DNA from: Adonisia turfae CCMR0081
Lineage (GTDB): Bacteria > Cyanobacteriota > Cyanobacteriia > Phormidesmidales > Phormidesmidaceae
DNA: 36,129 nt
Assembly (NCBI RefSeq): GCF_011009555.1
Contig: NZ_QXHD01000004.1
Location: 3,812,036 to 3,848,164, forward strand
Reading direction: 5' to 3'
Shown: positions 16,410 to 23,994 of the stretch, piece by piece
Layout: each line of letters starts with the position of its first letter
Numbering within the stretch: position 1 is the stretch's first letter
Notes under the pieces: model-generated
What the model was told of the DNA's origin: nothing
Seen by the model: only the letters and a program-made list of their open reading frames with translations
Database searches by the model: none
Made by a program: the position numbers and the translations under genes

Positions 16410-18965
16410 ATGGCAGGTTTTCGAACGGTTAGCTGGCTGTTAGGCATCAGTCTGTTACTGGGTGTGGGTCAGGCAGGAGAGGCTAGAACTGCCCAAGTGA
16501 ATGGGCCTGTCAGGGCCAAATCTGTTGAGGCTGCCCAGATCCAGTATCAACAAGCAAAAAACTTTCTACGGATGGGCAGCAGTCGAGCCGCGCTGCGTCC
16601 GTTGACCATGGCCAGTGAGTTATACCGCAGTGCAGGAGACCCGATCGGCGAGCACAATAGCCTGGTGGACCTGAGTTTTGCCCACTATCGTTTGGGTGAT
16701 TTCAACCGGGCCCAGCAGACCCTGAATCAAGCAAATCAGCTAACCATACCCGCCTCTACAGCCGTTGCTCAACGCCATCGAGGTTTTTTAATGCAGGCGT
16801 TGATCTGGCTAGAACAGGGAAATATTACCCGTAGTTGGCAGCAGCTGCGTCAGGTGCAGCGGGGGTTCCTGCAAGATTTTTCAGAACAAAATCGGCTTAA
16901 TTTAGCCCTAGGAGAGGTCTATCGGCACACGGGGCAATACGGTCGGGCGCTGGATACGCTACACGCTACCCTGTCCCGAAGCTCAGACCGGGTGGATCGC
17001 ACTCGAGCCCTGGGGGAAGTGGGCAGCCTCTATTACATGCTTGGGGACTACGGCCAGGCAGAGTCTGCTTATCAAACCGCCCTGGGGGAAGCCAGATCCG
17101 TAGGGTATTGGGAGGGCATACCTCGGTATCTCAATGGTTTAGGGCATGTTTATCGGCAGCAGCAAACCTATGACAAGGCGCGGGCCACGTATTTAGAGGC
17201 AAAGGACATCGCCATTTCCCAGGGGCAGTGGCACGAGCTAGCCAATATTCTCAACAGCTTGGGAGAGCTCTATGCCGAGCAGGGGGCGTTTAACAAGGCA
17301 CTGGAAACGTTTACTGAAGCCCTGGGCTATCGAGACAAGTATGTTGGGCCAGAATATAGTCGTACCCTAGATCATTTAGGGCAGCTCTACGTCAGGCAGG
17401 ATCGGGAAACAGCCCTTGAGTACTTTAATGACGCCTATGCCTGGGCCAGACATCACCATGATGAAGTGGGGCAGATCAATGCCCTCAGTGGCCTGGCTGA
17501 GATTTATCGGGCCAAAGGCAATCTATCTCAGGCTAAAGAAACGCTGTATGGGGTACTGGATAAGTTTGAAGCGTTAGAGCCTGGTCTACAGGATAGTAAT
17601 AAGGTTTCGCTGTTTGAGACCCAATCTTATCGGTACGATCAGCTACAGCAGGTGCTGATTGAGCAGGGGGATATGGAGGCTGCCCTGGTGGTGGCAGAGC
17701 GAGGACGGGCGCGGGCCTTTGTGGAATTACTGGCTGCCCAAACCCTGGAGACGGCCACACCTGTGCCTGTGGCAGACCTAACGATTGCTCACATTAAGGC
17801 ACTGGCTAAAAAGCAGGGGACCACACTGGTGCAGTATTCCATTATTCGCCAACCGTCCCCTGGACGCAGCCAGTTTAACGATCGAGCCCTATTTATTTGG
17901 GTGGTTAACCCCGATGGAGAGATTGCCTTTGAACAGGTGAATCTGACTCAGCAGCCCCATGCCCTGAGGGATAAGTTGACCGCTAGCCAGGATAGTCTCG
18001 GGGTGCGTGGGTTTAATTCGTGGGGTGGTGAGGTGCAGACCGCCCAAGCCAGCCAAGATATGGCCCAGGCAGACTTGAAACAACTTTACGATCTGCTGAT
18101 TGCTCCAATCGCTCAGTATTTACCCGAGGCCCCAGCGGAAAAGGTCATCATTGTTCCCCATCGGGAGCTATTTTTGGTGCCTTTTCCGGCTTTGCAAAAT
18201 GCCCAGGGGCAGTATCTGATTGAGAATCATACGTTAGGCACAACACCGTCGCTACAGACGCTGCATTTTCTACAACAACGCCTGGTGCAACAATCCGGTG
18301 AGGCCCTGGTGGTGGGAATTGACCGTGCTCAAGCGGCATCAGCGGTGATCGTGGGCAATCCTGAAATGCCGTCGGTGCCCTTTAGGGTGGGGGGGCCACC
18401 CATGCCCCTGACGGATTTACCGGGGGCAGAGGCAGAGGCCGTTGCGATCGCACCCATTCTCAATACTGTTCCCTTATTGGGGACTGCGGCGACAGAAACC
18501 GCCGTGCGTGAACGGCTGGCCGATGCCGATATTATCCATTTAGCCACCCATGGTTTACTGGATGAACGCCATGGGTTGAGTAGTGCGATCGCATTGACCC
18601 CCACCCGTGAAAAAGGTGACCGTGACCAGCCTGACGATGGGTTGCTAACTGCCCAAGAAGTAATGCAGCTTGATCTCAAGGCCGACCTGGTGGTGCTCAG
18701 TGCCTGTAATACAGGACGAGGGCGGATTACGGGTGACGGTGTTGTGGGACTTTCCCGCTCATTTTTAGCAGCGGGTGCCAATAACCTGGTGGCTTCCCTG
18801 TGGGCCGTACCCGATGAGGCAACGGCAATGCTCATGACTGAGTTTTATCAGCAGCTACAAATTGAACCAGATAAGGCCGTTGCCCTGCGACAGGCCATGT
18901 TGCATACATTGGCAGATCATCCCGATCCTCGCGACTGGGCCGCATTCTTTTTGATTGGGCTCTAA
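16410..18965 (+). CDS. Secreted TPR-CHAT caspase-like protein
   Basis: 851 residues. A signal peptide is likely at 1-26 (hydrophobic LLGISLLLGVG, AXA-like GEA). Residues ~40-420 are repeated TPR helices (for example ARALGEVGSLYYMLGDYGQAE, ANILNSLGELYAEQGAFNKA). The C-terminal ~400 residues are a CHAT domain (caspase-like, clan CD) with the catalytic dyad intact: His714 in HLATHG and Cys766 in LSACNTG. TPR-CHAT proteins are common in cyanobacteria; in other bacteria CHAT proteases act in RNA-guided or gasdermin-linked defence, but no such partners are visible here. An export signal suggests a periplasmic or extracellular role. Appears monocistronic. Start chosen because the signal peptide begins there; ribosome binding site weak. 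Confidence 0.9.
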   Translation: MAGFRTVSWLLGISLLLGVGQAGEARTAQVNGPVRAKSVEAAQIQYQQAKNFLRMGSSRAALRPLTMASELYRSAGDPIGEHNSLVDLSFAHYRLGDFNRAQQTLNQANQLTIPASTAVAQRHRGFLMQALIWLEQGNITRSWQQLRQVQRGFLQDFSEQNRLNLALGEVYRHTGQYGRALDTLHATLSRSSDRVDRTRALGEVGSLYYMLGDYGQAESAYQTALGEARSVGYWEGIPRYLNGLGHVYRQQQTYDKARATYLEAKDIAISQGQWHELANILNSLGELYAEQGAFNKALETFTEALGYRDKYVGPEYSRTLDHLGQLYVRQDRETALEYFNDAYAWARHHHDEVGQINALSGLAEIYRAKGNLSQAKETLYGVLDKFEALEPGLQDSNKVSLFETQSYRYDQLQQVLIEQGDMEAALVVAERGRARAFVELLAAQTLETATPVPVADLTIAHIKALAKKQGTTLVQYSIIRQPSPGRSQFNDRALFIWVVNPDGEIAFEQVNLTQQPHALRDKLTASQDSLGVRGFNSWGGEVQTAQASQDMAQADLKQLYDLLIAPIAQYLPEAPAEKVIIVPHRELFLVPFPALQNAQGQYLIENHTLGTTPSLQTLHFLQQRLVQQSGEALVVGIDRAQAASAVIVGNPEMPSVPFRVGGPPMPLTDLPGAEAEAVAIAPILNTVPLLGTAATETAVRERLADADIIHLATHGLLDERHGLSSAIALTPTREKGDRDQPDDGLLTAQEVMQLDLKADLVVLSACNTGRGRITGDGVVGLSRSFLAAGANNLVASLWAVPDEATAMLMTEFYQQLQIEPDKAVALRQAMLHTLADHPDPRDWAAFFLIGL

Positions 18966-19086
18966 GACTAGTTCTGAGTTTTGTAGAGCCTCACATTGCA
19001 TTCACCCCACTCCCTATTGCCTACTCACTTACACCGACAGACTATAGTTATTCCAACCGAGAGCGGCTATAAATTAGCCCAAAAGA

Positions 19087-19428
19087 TTATTCAGCCTCAG
19101 AACTTTCTCCAAGCCTAGCTAAAACCCATTTAGCTTCAGCCACCTTAGCCTCTAACTTCAGCAGAGAAGACCTGAGTTTAGTGACTTGATGAGTATGTTT
19201 TTTAAGTTTGTATTCTGCATCCCTAGGCATATCTTTTGCATTTGCTGCTGATTCTGCAAAAGGCTGTTGTGCAATACGATGGTCAATAAACTGTCGAAGC
19301 TGTTCGATATCTACAGAGATCTCAGCAATTAGCTGAACCAGGGTTTGCCCTGGTTCCTCAACGGTACGAATTAGGGAAGAAATGTCCAGCTGAAGATCTC
19401 TATTGACACGCTCAAGTAATCGTTCCAT
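19087..19428 (-). CDS. Short PspA/IM30-like coiled-coil protein
   Basis: 113 residues from the ATG at 19428; a GTG at 19473 would add 15 residues. The N-terminal part (LLERVNRDLQLDISSLI..., then EEPGQTLVQLIAEI and QLRQ) has the spacing and residues of the PspA/IM30 (Vipp1) N-terminal helix and hairpin, including the position of the EDPEK-like turn. The C-terminal half is another helix (KLRSSLLKLEAKVAEAKWVLARL). Full-length PspA/Vipp1 is ~220-260 residues, so this is half size. It may bind membranes or modulate an ESCRT-III-like partner, but this is an inference from pattern resemblance alone. No good ribosome binding site at either start. It lies alone beside decayed DNA. Confidence 0.6.
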   Translation of the reverse strand: MERLLERVNRDLQLDISSLIRTVEEPGQTLVQLIAEISVDIEQLRQFIDHRIAQQPFAESAANAKDMPRDAEYKLKKHTHQVTKLRSSLLKLEAKVAEAKWVLARLGESSEAE

Positions 19429-19534
19429 GGGTCTTGACCATAGTGCGCAGGTAAATATCAAGTCATTAAGCACAGCGCGCGAGTGATATATTCTCGGCCC
19501 TTTTTAAATTAAGCGTTTGTTGCCAATAGCTTAT

Positions 19535-19875
19535 TCATGATATCTGATGAAGTGTCTTCCATTGTCCTTCAATCCATTTGAGCGCTATGGGGCCAAAGCC
19601 AGGGGGCGTGATTGTGATGTCACTGTCATTATCTATGCCTTGCCATGCATACGTCTGGGGCAATCGTAAAGTTGTTGTGACGAAATGATGAAAAGTGTTG
19701 TAGCCTTCACCACTAAGGGGTAACTATCTGTGCCAAATGAAAATCCTGTAAAGAATGCAGCTGTTTCACGAAATGTTTTACAGCCGAACATTGGAGTTCG
19801 TTGGCAGACTTTGGTGACGATGACTATAAACCTTTCATAACGGAAACAGGCCCAAGATCGCCTATCACGGGGCAA
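19535..19875 (-). pseudogene. Frameshifted coding remnant of unknown family
   Basis: Two minus-strand frames join into one protein-like sequence. The upstream frame (to ~19707) contains MFGCKTFRETAAFF and FGTDSYPLVVK; the other frame then continues as GYNTFHHFVTTTLRLPQTY to ...PIALKWIEGQWK and stops at 19535-19537. A single missing base near 19706 would restore one reading frame. No start codon with a ribosome binding site is visible, and I do not recognise the family. Confidence 0.4.
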
Positions 19876-20107
19876 AAACTATATCGACTACGATTGCTTT
19901 GACGATGCCATTGAAGAACTGATCCAGGGGGGCTAGCCTGCCCCCCTGGATCAGCCTGAGATTGAGGTGGAATTGGACCTGCCTGAGCGGGATATGAACT
20001 TTGGCGATGCCGCCTTGTTGCCACGTGAGGTGCGCCCGATTCATGTGATTGAAGAGTTGGCTAATGCGTATAAGCGCTATGAAGTAAAGGTGGTTGAGGC
20101 TGAGTAG
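19841..20107 (+). pseudogene. Coding remnant interrupted by an in-frame stop within a palindrome
   Basis: One plus-strand frame reads as typical protein: RLSRGKNYIDYDCFDDAIEE up to a TAG at 19934-19936, then after it PEIEVELDLPERDMNFGDA and RPIHVIEELANAYKRYEV to a TAG at 20105-20107. There is no start codon; the frame opens after a TAA at 19838-19840. Codon use and acidic/aromatic composition look like a true gene C-terminus. The interrupting stop is the loop of a perfect hairpin (19919-19954). Probably the 3' end of a dead gene; family not recognised. Confidence 0.45.
19919..19954. repeat. Perfect 15-bp inverted repeat, 6-base loop
   Basis: Arms 19919-19933 (CTGATCCAGGGGGGC) and 19940-19954 are exact reverse complements around loop TAGCCT. 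Very GC-rich and lacking a T-run. It lies in frame inside a coding remnant and supplies its stop codon, so it may be an inserted palindromic repeat. Confidence 0.9.
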
Positions 20108-20147
20108 GGTACTAATTTAAAAATTATACTGGCTGGCGTGAGGCTGA

Positions 20148-20657
20148 TTATGGTCGGCCCAAATAGTCTCGTTTACCAATCTCGACGCCATTGTGTCGAA
20201 GAATATCGTAAGCCGTTGTCACATGAAAATAAACATTGGGCAAAACAAAAAATGACAGAAACTCCCATCCTCTGAAATCCATAGTTTGACCTTCACCAAT
20301 GGGCAACGTGAGGATTGTCTCTTCTGTGTTGTTAATTTGTTCAGGGGTAAAGGTTTCTATGTAAGCCACGGACTGATGCATACGCTCGATCAGTTCAGGG
20401 AACGTGGTCTCTGTGTCTTCCATGGCAATCACCTCAACACCTGCAAGCCTGGCCACACCTCGTCTGGCCAGATCTGAGACAACCTGAACCTGTCGAACAA
20501 AGGGAAACATATCGGGGTATAAGCGGCTATTGAGCAAAGCCGTCGGATCGATATTTTTGGCCTCTGCGTAGTCTTCACCCTTTTTGAGAATGACAACCAT
20601 GTTCTTAAGGGCGCGGATTAATAACGGCACCGAGGCTTGATACATGGAAATTGTCAT
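20148..20657 (-). CDS. DUF1993 domain-containing protein
   Basis: 169 residues, the full length of the DUF1993 family (helical-bundle proteins related to DinB-like folds). Typical parts: MYQASVPLLIRALKNM, LYPDMFPFVRQVQVVSD, LPNVYFHVTTAYDILRHNGV (148-167 region, the signature C-terminal helix). AGGAGGG at 20664-20670, 6 bases upstream, is a strong ribosome binding site and fixes the start. Function unknown; probably a cytoplasmic metal-binding or thiol-linked enzyme by fold relation. It is the gene downstream of the kinase-thioredoxin fusion, separated by the 19-bp repeat array. Confidence 0.9.
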   Translation of the reverse strand: MTISMYQASVPLLIRALKNMVVILKKGEDYAEAKNIDPTALLNSRLYPDMFPFVRQVQVVSDLARRGVARLAGVEVIAMEDTETTFPELIERMHQSVAYIETFTPEQINNTEETILTLPIGEGQTMDFRGWEFLSFFVLPNVYFHVTTAYDILRHNGVEIGKRDYLGRP

Positions 20658-20730
20658 AACAAACCCTCCTAAGGTTCAGTTAATTTGCCTGTTTCCCTGA
20701 CACCATACTTAATGAATGAATCTGTGGCTT

Positions 20731-20818
20731 TAGCCATTTCATTGGCCCCTAGCCATTTCATTGGCCCTAGCCATCTCATTGGCCCCTAGCCATCTCATTG
20801 GCCCCTAGCCATCTTATT
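20731..20818. repeat. 19-bp tandem repeat, 4.7 copies, at the 3' end of the kinase-thioredoxin gene
   Basis: Units TAGCCATYTCATTGGCCCC at 20731-20749, 20750-20767 (one C short), 20768-20786, 20787-20805 and a partial unit 20806-20818. The last partial unit overlaps the TAA stop (20814-20816) of the adjacent minus-strand gene. The pattern parallels the 50-bp array at the OmpA gene end. Confidence 0.95.
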
Positions 20819-21701
20819 CCAAACAGCGACTTAGCGCCGCATTATAGGCCTGGTAAGGTTTTACGCCTGTCAGTGTCTCCACCAGTTCACCACTCTTAAA
20901 AAACATAACCGCTGGCATGCCTTTGAGCCCAAACCGTTTGGGTACCTGCTTATTGACATCAAAATCTATTTTCATCACATTGACACGGTCTTTATAGGTC
21001 TTGGCCAGCTGATCAATTAGGGGCGTTATCAGTTTGCAAGAGCCACACCAGGACGCCATGCAATCCACCACCAGCAGAGGTTCTTGTTCCAGAAGAGAAT
21101 TCAGTTCTGATTCATCCTGAATAAAGCGGGCTGCCCCTGCTTCTTCTGCAAATAGCTCAGCCAATGCCTGGGTTATTTCTGCAAACGAGAGGCTAGCATT
21201 AACAGTTGTTAATTGCTCTTGCTGCCGATAATACTCCAGTACGGGCGCAGTCTCTTGTTGATGATGGGCTAACCGGTGACGGATAGCTGGGATCGGCTCA
21301 TGATTCTCTGTAGAAGATAATCGGTTAATCAATAGCCCCGTCATGGTCTTTAAGTAGGCCACCTTTGCTACAGGTTGACCTACCTTTAACAACCATTCAT
21401 TCAGCCCTTGGGCCTGAACCAGGGTGCGGGGAAACCCATCCAACACCCACCCCTGTAGCATCACATCCGGCTGCTCAAACCGCTTTCGCAGCAACTTTAT
21501 TGCTAAAGCATCGGGGACTAGCTCACCCACTTCAACGTAAGACTGTATCTCCAGACCGATGGCCGACTGTTTAGCAATAGCCCCATGGATGAGCTGCCCC
21601 ATGGACACATGGGGAATATGCCAGCGATTGGACAGTGTGTTTGCCTGTTCCTTAACCCCTACACCAGGAGGTCCTAAAAGAATAAGCTGCTTGAATTTCA
21701 T
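20814..21701 (-). CDS. Adenylate kinase-like / thioredoxin fusion protein
   Basis: 295 residues from ATG 21701. Residues 1-185 form an adenylate-kinase-like domain: LILLGPPGVGVKEQ (6-19), LDGFPRT (87-93, the conserved AMP/ATP-site Arg motif) and a short LID. The P-loop is abnormal: adenylate kinases have GxPGxGKGTQ, here Val16 sits where the Walker Lys belongs and Lys17/Glu18 follow, so catalysis may be altered or lost. Residues ~195-295 are a thioredoxin domain with active site WCGSCK (218-223; Pro to Ser in the usual WCGPCK) and the cis-Pro M262-P263. This couples a nucleotide-binding module to a redox-active one. TAAGG 9 bases before 21701 and family N-termini favour this start over 21761. 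Flanked by a tandem repeat (3') and a palindrome (5'). Confidence 0.85.
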   Translation of the reverse strand: MKFKQLILLGPPGVGVKEQANTLSNRWHIPHVSMGQLIHGAIAKQSAIGLEIQSYVEVGELVPDALAIKLLRKRFEQPDVMLQGWVLDGFPRTLVQAQGLNEWLLKVGQPVAKVAYLKTMTGLLINRLSSTENHEPIPAIRHRLAHHQQETAPVLEYYRQQEQLTTVNASLSFAEITQALAELFAEEAGAARFIQDESELNSLLEQEPLLVVDCMASWCGSCKLITPLIDQLAKTYKDRVNVMKIDFDVNKQVPKRFGLKGMPAVMFFKSGELVETLTGVKPYQAYNAALSRCLE

Positions 21702-21729
21702 GGAATAGACCTTAGCAAACCGTAACGTT

Positions 21730-21768
21730 GGCAGTCTATGGAGGCATGGAGATGTTTCCATAGACTGC
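21730..21768 (-). promoter_or_regulatory. Leader palindrome upstream of the kinase-thioredoxin gene
   Basis: GCAGTCTATGGA (21731-21742) and TCCATAGACTGC (21757-21768) are perfect 12-bp arms with a 14-base loop, ending 30 bp before the start at 21701. The left arm plus one base (GGCAGTCTATGGA) occurs again at 13359-13371 without its partner arm. Could be a dimeric regulator site, an mRNA leader hairpin or a dispersed palindromic element. Confidence 0.6.
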
Positions 21769-21977
21769 GCTTACAGCTCACCAGTATGTTTTACGCACCC
21801 AGTTTGTCCTCATTTTGCTGCATATTCTTTTAGATTTCGCCGATGGCTGCTGGAGTTCAAAGATCAGGGCGAAGCAAGTTAAGGCTACAGATGTCAGTGG
21901 CTCAAACAGCCAGGAATTGGTAGCAAATCTTTTGAATATCTGGATGTTTATTTAACGTTTATTCAAAAAACTATAGA

Positions 21978-22076
21978 ATGCTGCGACTTGTAATCCCAAC
22001 AACAGCAATTCTCCTTGCCCTTGGAGCTGTGCTGTTAATTGTGGGGATATTTAATGCCTTAAAAACTCAACAATAA
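21978..22076 (+). CDS. Candidate 32-residue single-span membrane protein
   Basis: ATG to TAA, 32 codons: a basic start (MLRLV), one continuous hydrophobic helix of about 20 residues (PTTAILLALGAVLLIVGIF) and a polar tail (NALKTQQ). Cyanobacteria have many real proteins of this size in photosystems, cytochrome b6f and NDH-1, but it does not match the PsbI/J/M/X/Y, Psb30, PetG/L/M/N or PsaM sequences I know. The ribosome binding site is weak. The preceding ~200 bp (from 21769) contain no other ORF. The hydrophobic pattern with N-terminal Arg and lack of charges inside is the main evidence. Confidence 0.45.
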   Translation: MLRLVIPTTAILLALGAVLLIVGIFNALKTQQ

Positions 22077-22127
22077 CGAAGAGTTTATCTGGTTAGTTTG
22101 GGACATGTAGCTGAAGTTTGAAGACTT

Positions 22128-22562
22128 TCATTTTTTGGTCATCATAATCATTTTAGAGTGATGTGAGAATCCACACTTTTCATAGAAGGCTGCTGCTGGG
22201 CTATCTCTCATGGTCAATAAATAAATTATGCTTACACCCTGGTTTATCAGCTGTTGGTAAAGCATATCGATTATCTTTGTGCCAATTCCACTTCGTTGCT
22301 GAGTGGATTGGATACACATTTCTTTTAGAAAAAAATGTTTGCCTTCGTACCATGTTTCAGTGTGGCCGATGGCAAACCCTAGAATTCTGTCCTTTTTGAT
22401 CGCAACAATTCCATAAGACCCTGGCATACTATAACAGTCCTGCAATCTACCCAGAGCTATTTCCTGACTCCACGTTTCGTTCCAAGGTGGGCTGTTGAAG
22501 ACTGCAGCAAATAAAGCAGCACATTTCTCAAGATGAAAATCTTCGATAGGTTGAAGGTTCAT
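22128..22562 (-). CDS. GNAT family N-acetyltransferase
   Basis: 144 residues, full-length single GNAT domain. The acetyl-CoA pyrophosphate-binding motif A is seen as QQRSGIGTKI (88-97), preceded by strand FFLKEMCIQ, and the C-terminal motif AAAFYEKCGF (123-132) is typical. The N-terminal half (VFNSPPWNETWS, then LGFAIGHTETW) resembles the aminoglycoside/amine acetyltransferase-like subgroup, but the substrate cannot be told. Cytoplasmic. Monocistronic; 73 bp separate it from the upstream propeller gene's stop on the same strand, so read-through from that operon is possible. Confidence 0.88.
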   Translation of the reverse strand: MNLQPIEDFHLEKCAALFAAVFNSPPWNETWSQEIALGRLQDCYSMPGSYGIVAIKKDRILGFAIGHTETWYEGKHFFLKEMCIQSTQQRSGIGTKIIDMLYQQLINQGVSIIYLLTMRDSPAAAFYEKCGFSHHSKMIMMTKK

Positions 22563-22635
22563 ACCGATTTGTCAGATAGCGCAGCGCGGGTTCTAAGGCC
22601 GATAAGAATACTTCTTGCAACCCAGCGTATGCCTA

Positions 22636-23967
22636 TCAGTTAACCACAATCAGTGAGTGAGCGCCAGGTCCAGTATCAATCCTGTAATCTGTTTGTTCCA
22701 AATTTGTCCCATCAACCACCCGCCAAAACTCCAGGGCTCCGCGTCGTGGTTCTGGTGTCTCGTATTCAAACACCCCTGCAACAATATATTGATCAGACGC
22801 ATCAAATGCAATGCCTTCTGGAAGAATACCGTCAAAGGTCCAGTCACCAGTCTTGGCCATTTGACCTGTGATCGGATCGAACTGGATTAAGGAAAGTGAG
22901 GACTGGCTATACCCTGGCTCATCTGGAGAAAGCCATGTCTGGCCGATATTACTCGTCGCAATCAGCGTGCCGTCGTTTGAGAAGGCAATGCTTTCAGCAT
23001 GTCTTGGCAGAGAAACTCCGGCCACAACAAAATGTTGGGCTGCATCAATCTGATCCAACGGTGCTAATTCAATGACTGTCAGCTGTGATGGTGGTGCATT
23101 GACATAAAATCCCCTCACATCTGGCCCCCACTGCAAATCATTGGTCACATAAAAACGACCATCGGGAGAAAACTTTCCAGACATTGGCCATTTAGAGGTG
23201 ACAACACGGTTACCCCAGGGCACCACATCGCTGACATTGCCATTGGCATCACGAACAACCCGAGAAAACTGAACCTGGCCACGAAAATTAGCATTGACAG
23301 CAATAACATCTGCTGTAGGGTGCCACTCTACATGGTGGGGTAGCATCCCACCGTCTGGCAGTTCTGCCACTGGCGAGAAGCTCCGCATCGGCAGTTGGAC
23401 CGGTTCACCAAAGCGACCATTGGTAAAGGTGACAAACGTCAGCGGTGCATCTGGGTCCTTAGTTGCCAAGGCTAATGTTGTGCCGCTAGCATCTAGGGAA
23501 ACACCTTGAGGATCAATACCTACCTCCACTGACGCAATGACTCTCGGGTTTGCCCGATCAGATACATCAACTGCCCGTAACGTTGTACCCAGATCCAGAT
23601 CGCTGATTAGCTGATCTTCTGGTTCGCGTTGCTCTTTGGTTTCAGCAACAAAGATAGTATTGCTATCTTGAGAAGCCACCAAACTGTAAACAGGGTTAAT
23701 AACAGAATTGGAGACTTCAATTGAGCTAGTTAGGGCGGGTGTAGCAGGCAATGGTAATGTTACCAATGAAAGCTGATCAGGACCGCGTGGATCGCCAAGC
23801 TGCCCGTCAATGTAAGCATAGGCCCGCATATCTCCATCAGATATCGCTGCAATGTATCGGCCCTGAAAATTTGGGGGTATTTGGGCATTGACGAGCTGGA
23901 TATAGGCAAACATCACAGCAGTGGCAAGCCCTATCAAAACGGTAGCAACTCGCTTTAAATTAGACAT
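22636..23967 (-). CDS. Secreted beta-propeller protein (YVTN/lactonase-like repeats)
   Basis: 443 residues with a signal peptide (hydrophobic VLIGLATAVMFAYIQLVNA, likely cleavage after VNA at 28). The rest shows propeller repeats: blades ending or starting with patterns like SGTTLALATKD, DGRFYVTNDL, DGTLIATSNIGQ and SDQYIVAGVFEY, each of the form D-G/S-x-x-hydrophobic. This fits a YVTN or 6-phosphogluconolactonase-like fold. No catalytic residues are assignable. It is the last gene of a three-gene operon (cytochrome P460, DUF1349-like, propeller) with 27 bp between it and the previous gene. Likely periplasmic or extracellular. Ribosome binding site poor, start chosen by signal peptide position. 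Confidence 0.82.
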   Translation of the reverse strand: MSNLKRVATVLIGLATAVMFAYIQLVNAQIPPNFQGRYIAAISDGDMRAYAYIDGQLGDPRGPDQLSLVTLPLPATPALTSSIEVSNSVINPVYSLVASQDSNTIFVAETKEQREPEDQLISDLDLGTTLRAVDVSDRANPRVIASVEVGIDPQGVSLDASGTTLALATKDPDAPLTFVTFTNGRFGEPVQLPMRSFSPVAELPDGGMLPHHVEWHPTADVIAVNANFRGQVQFSRVVRDANGNVSDVVPWGNRVVTSKWPMSGKFSPDGRFYVTNDLQWGPDVRGFYVNAPPSQLTVIELAPLDQIDAAQHFVVAGVSLPRHAESIAFSNDGTLIATSNIGQTWLSPDEPGYSQSSLSLIQFDPITGQMAKTGDWTFDGILPEGIAFDASDQYIVAGVFEYETPEPRRGALEFWRVVDGTNLEQTDYRIDTGPGAHSLIVVN

Positions 23968-23994
23968 TATTAAGAATCAAAAGTGCCATCAGGA

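Noticed and set aside
16225..16443. 72-residue plus-strand ORF
   Set aside because: Overlaps the CHAT signal peptide in another frame, no ribosome binding site.
18329..18835. 168-residue minus-strand ORF
   Set aside because: Shadow of the CHAT catalytic domain, whose dyad motifs prove the plus-strand frame.
20731..20818. CRISPR array or operator array
   Set aside because: 19-bp units without spacers, at a gene 3' end; no cas genes nearby.
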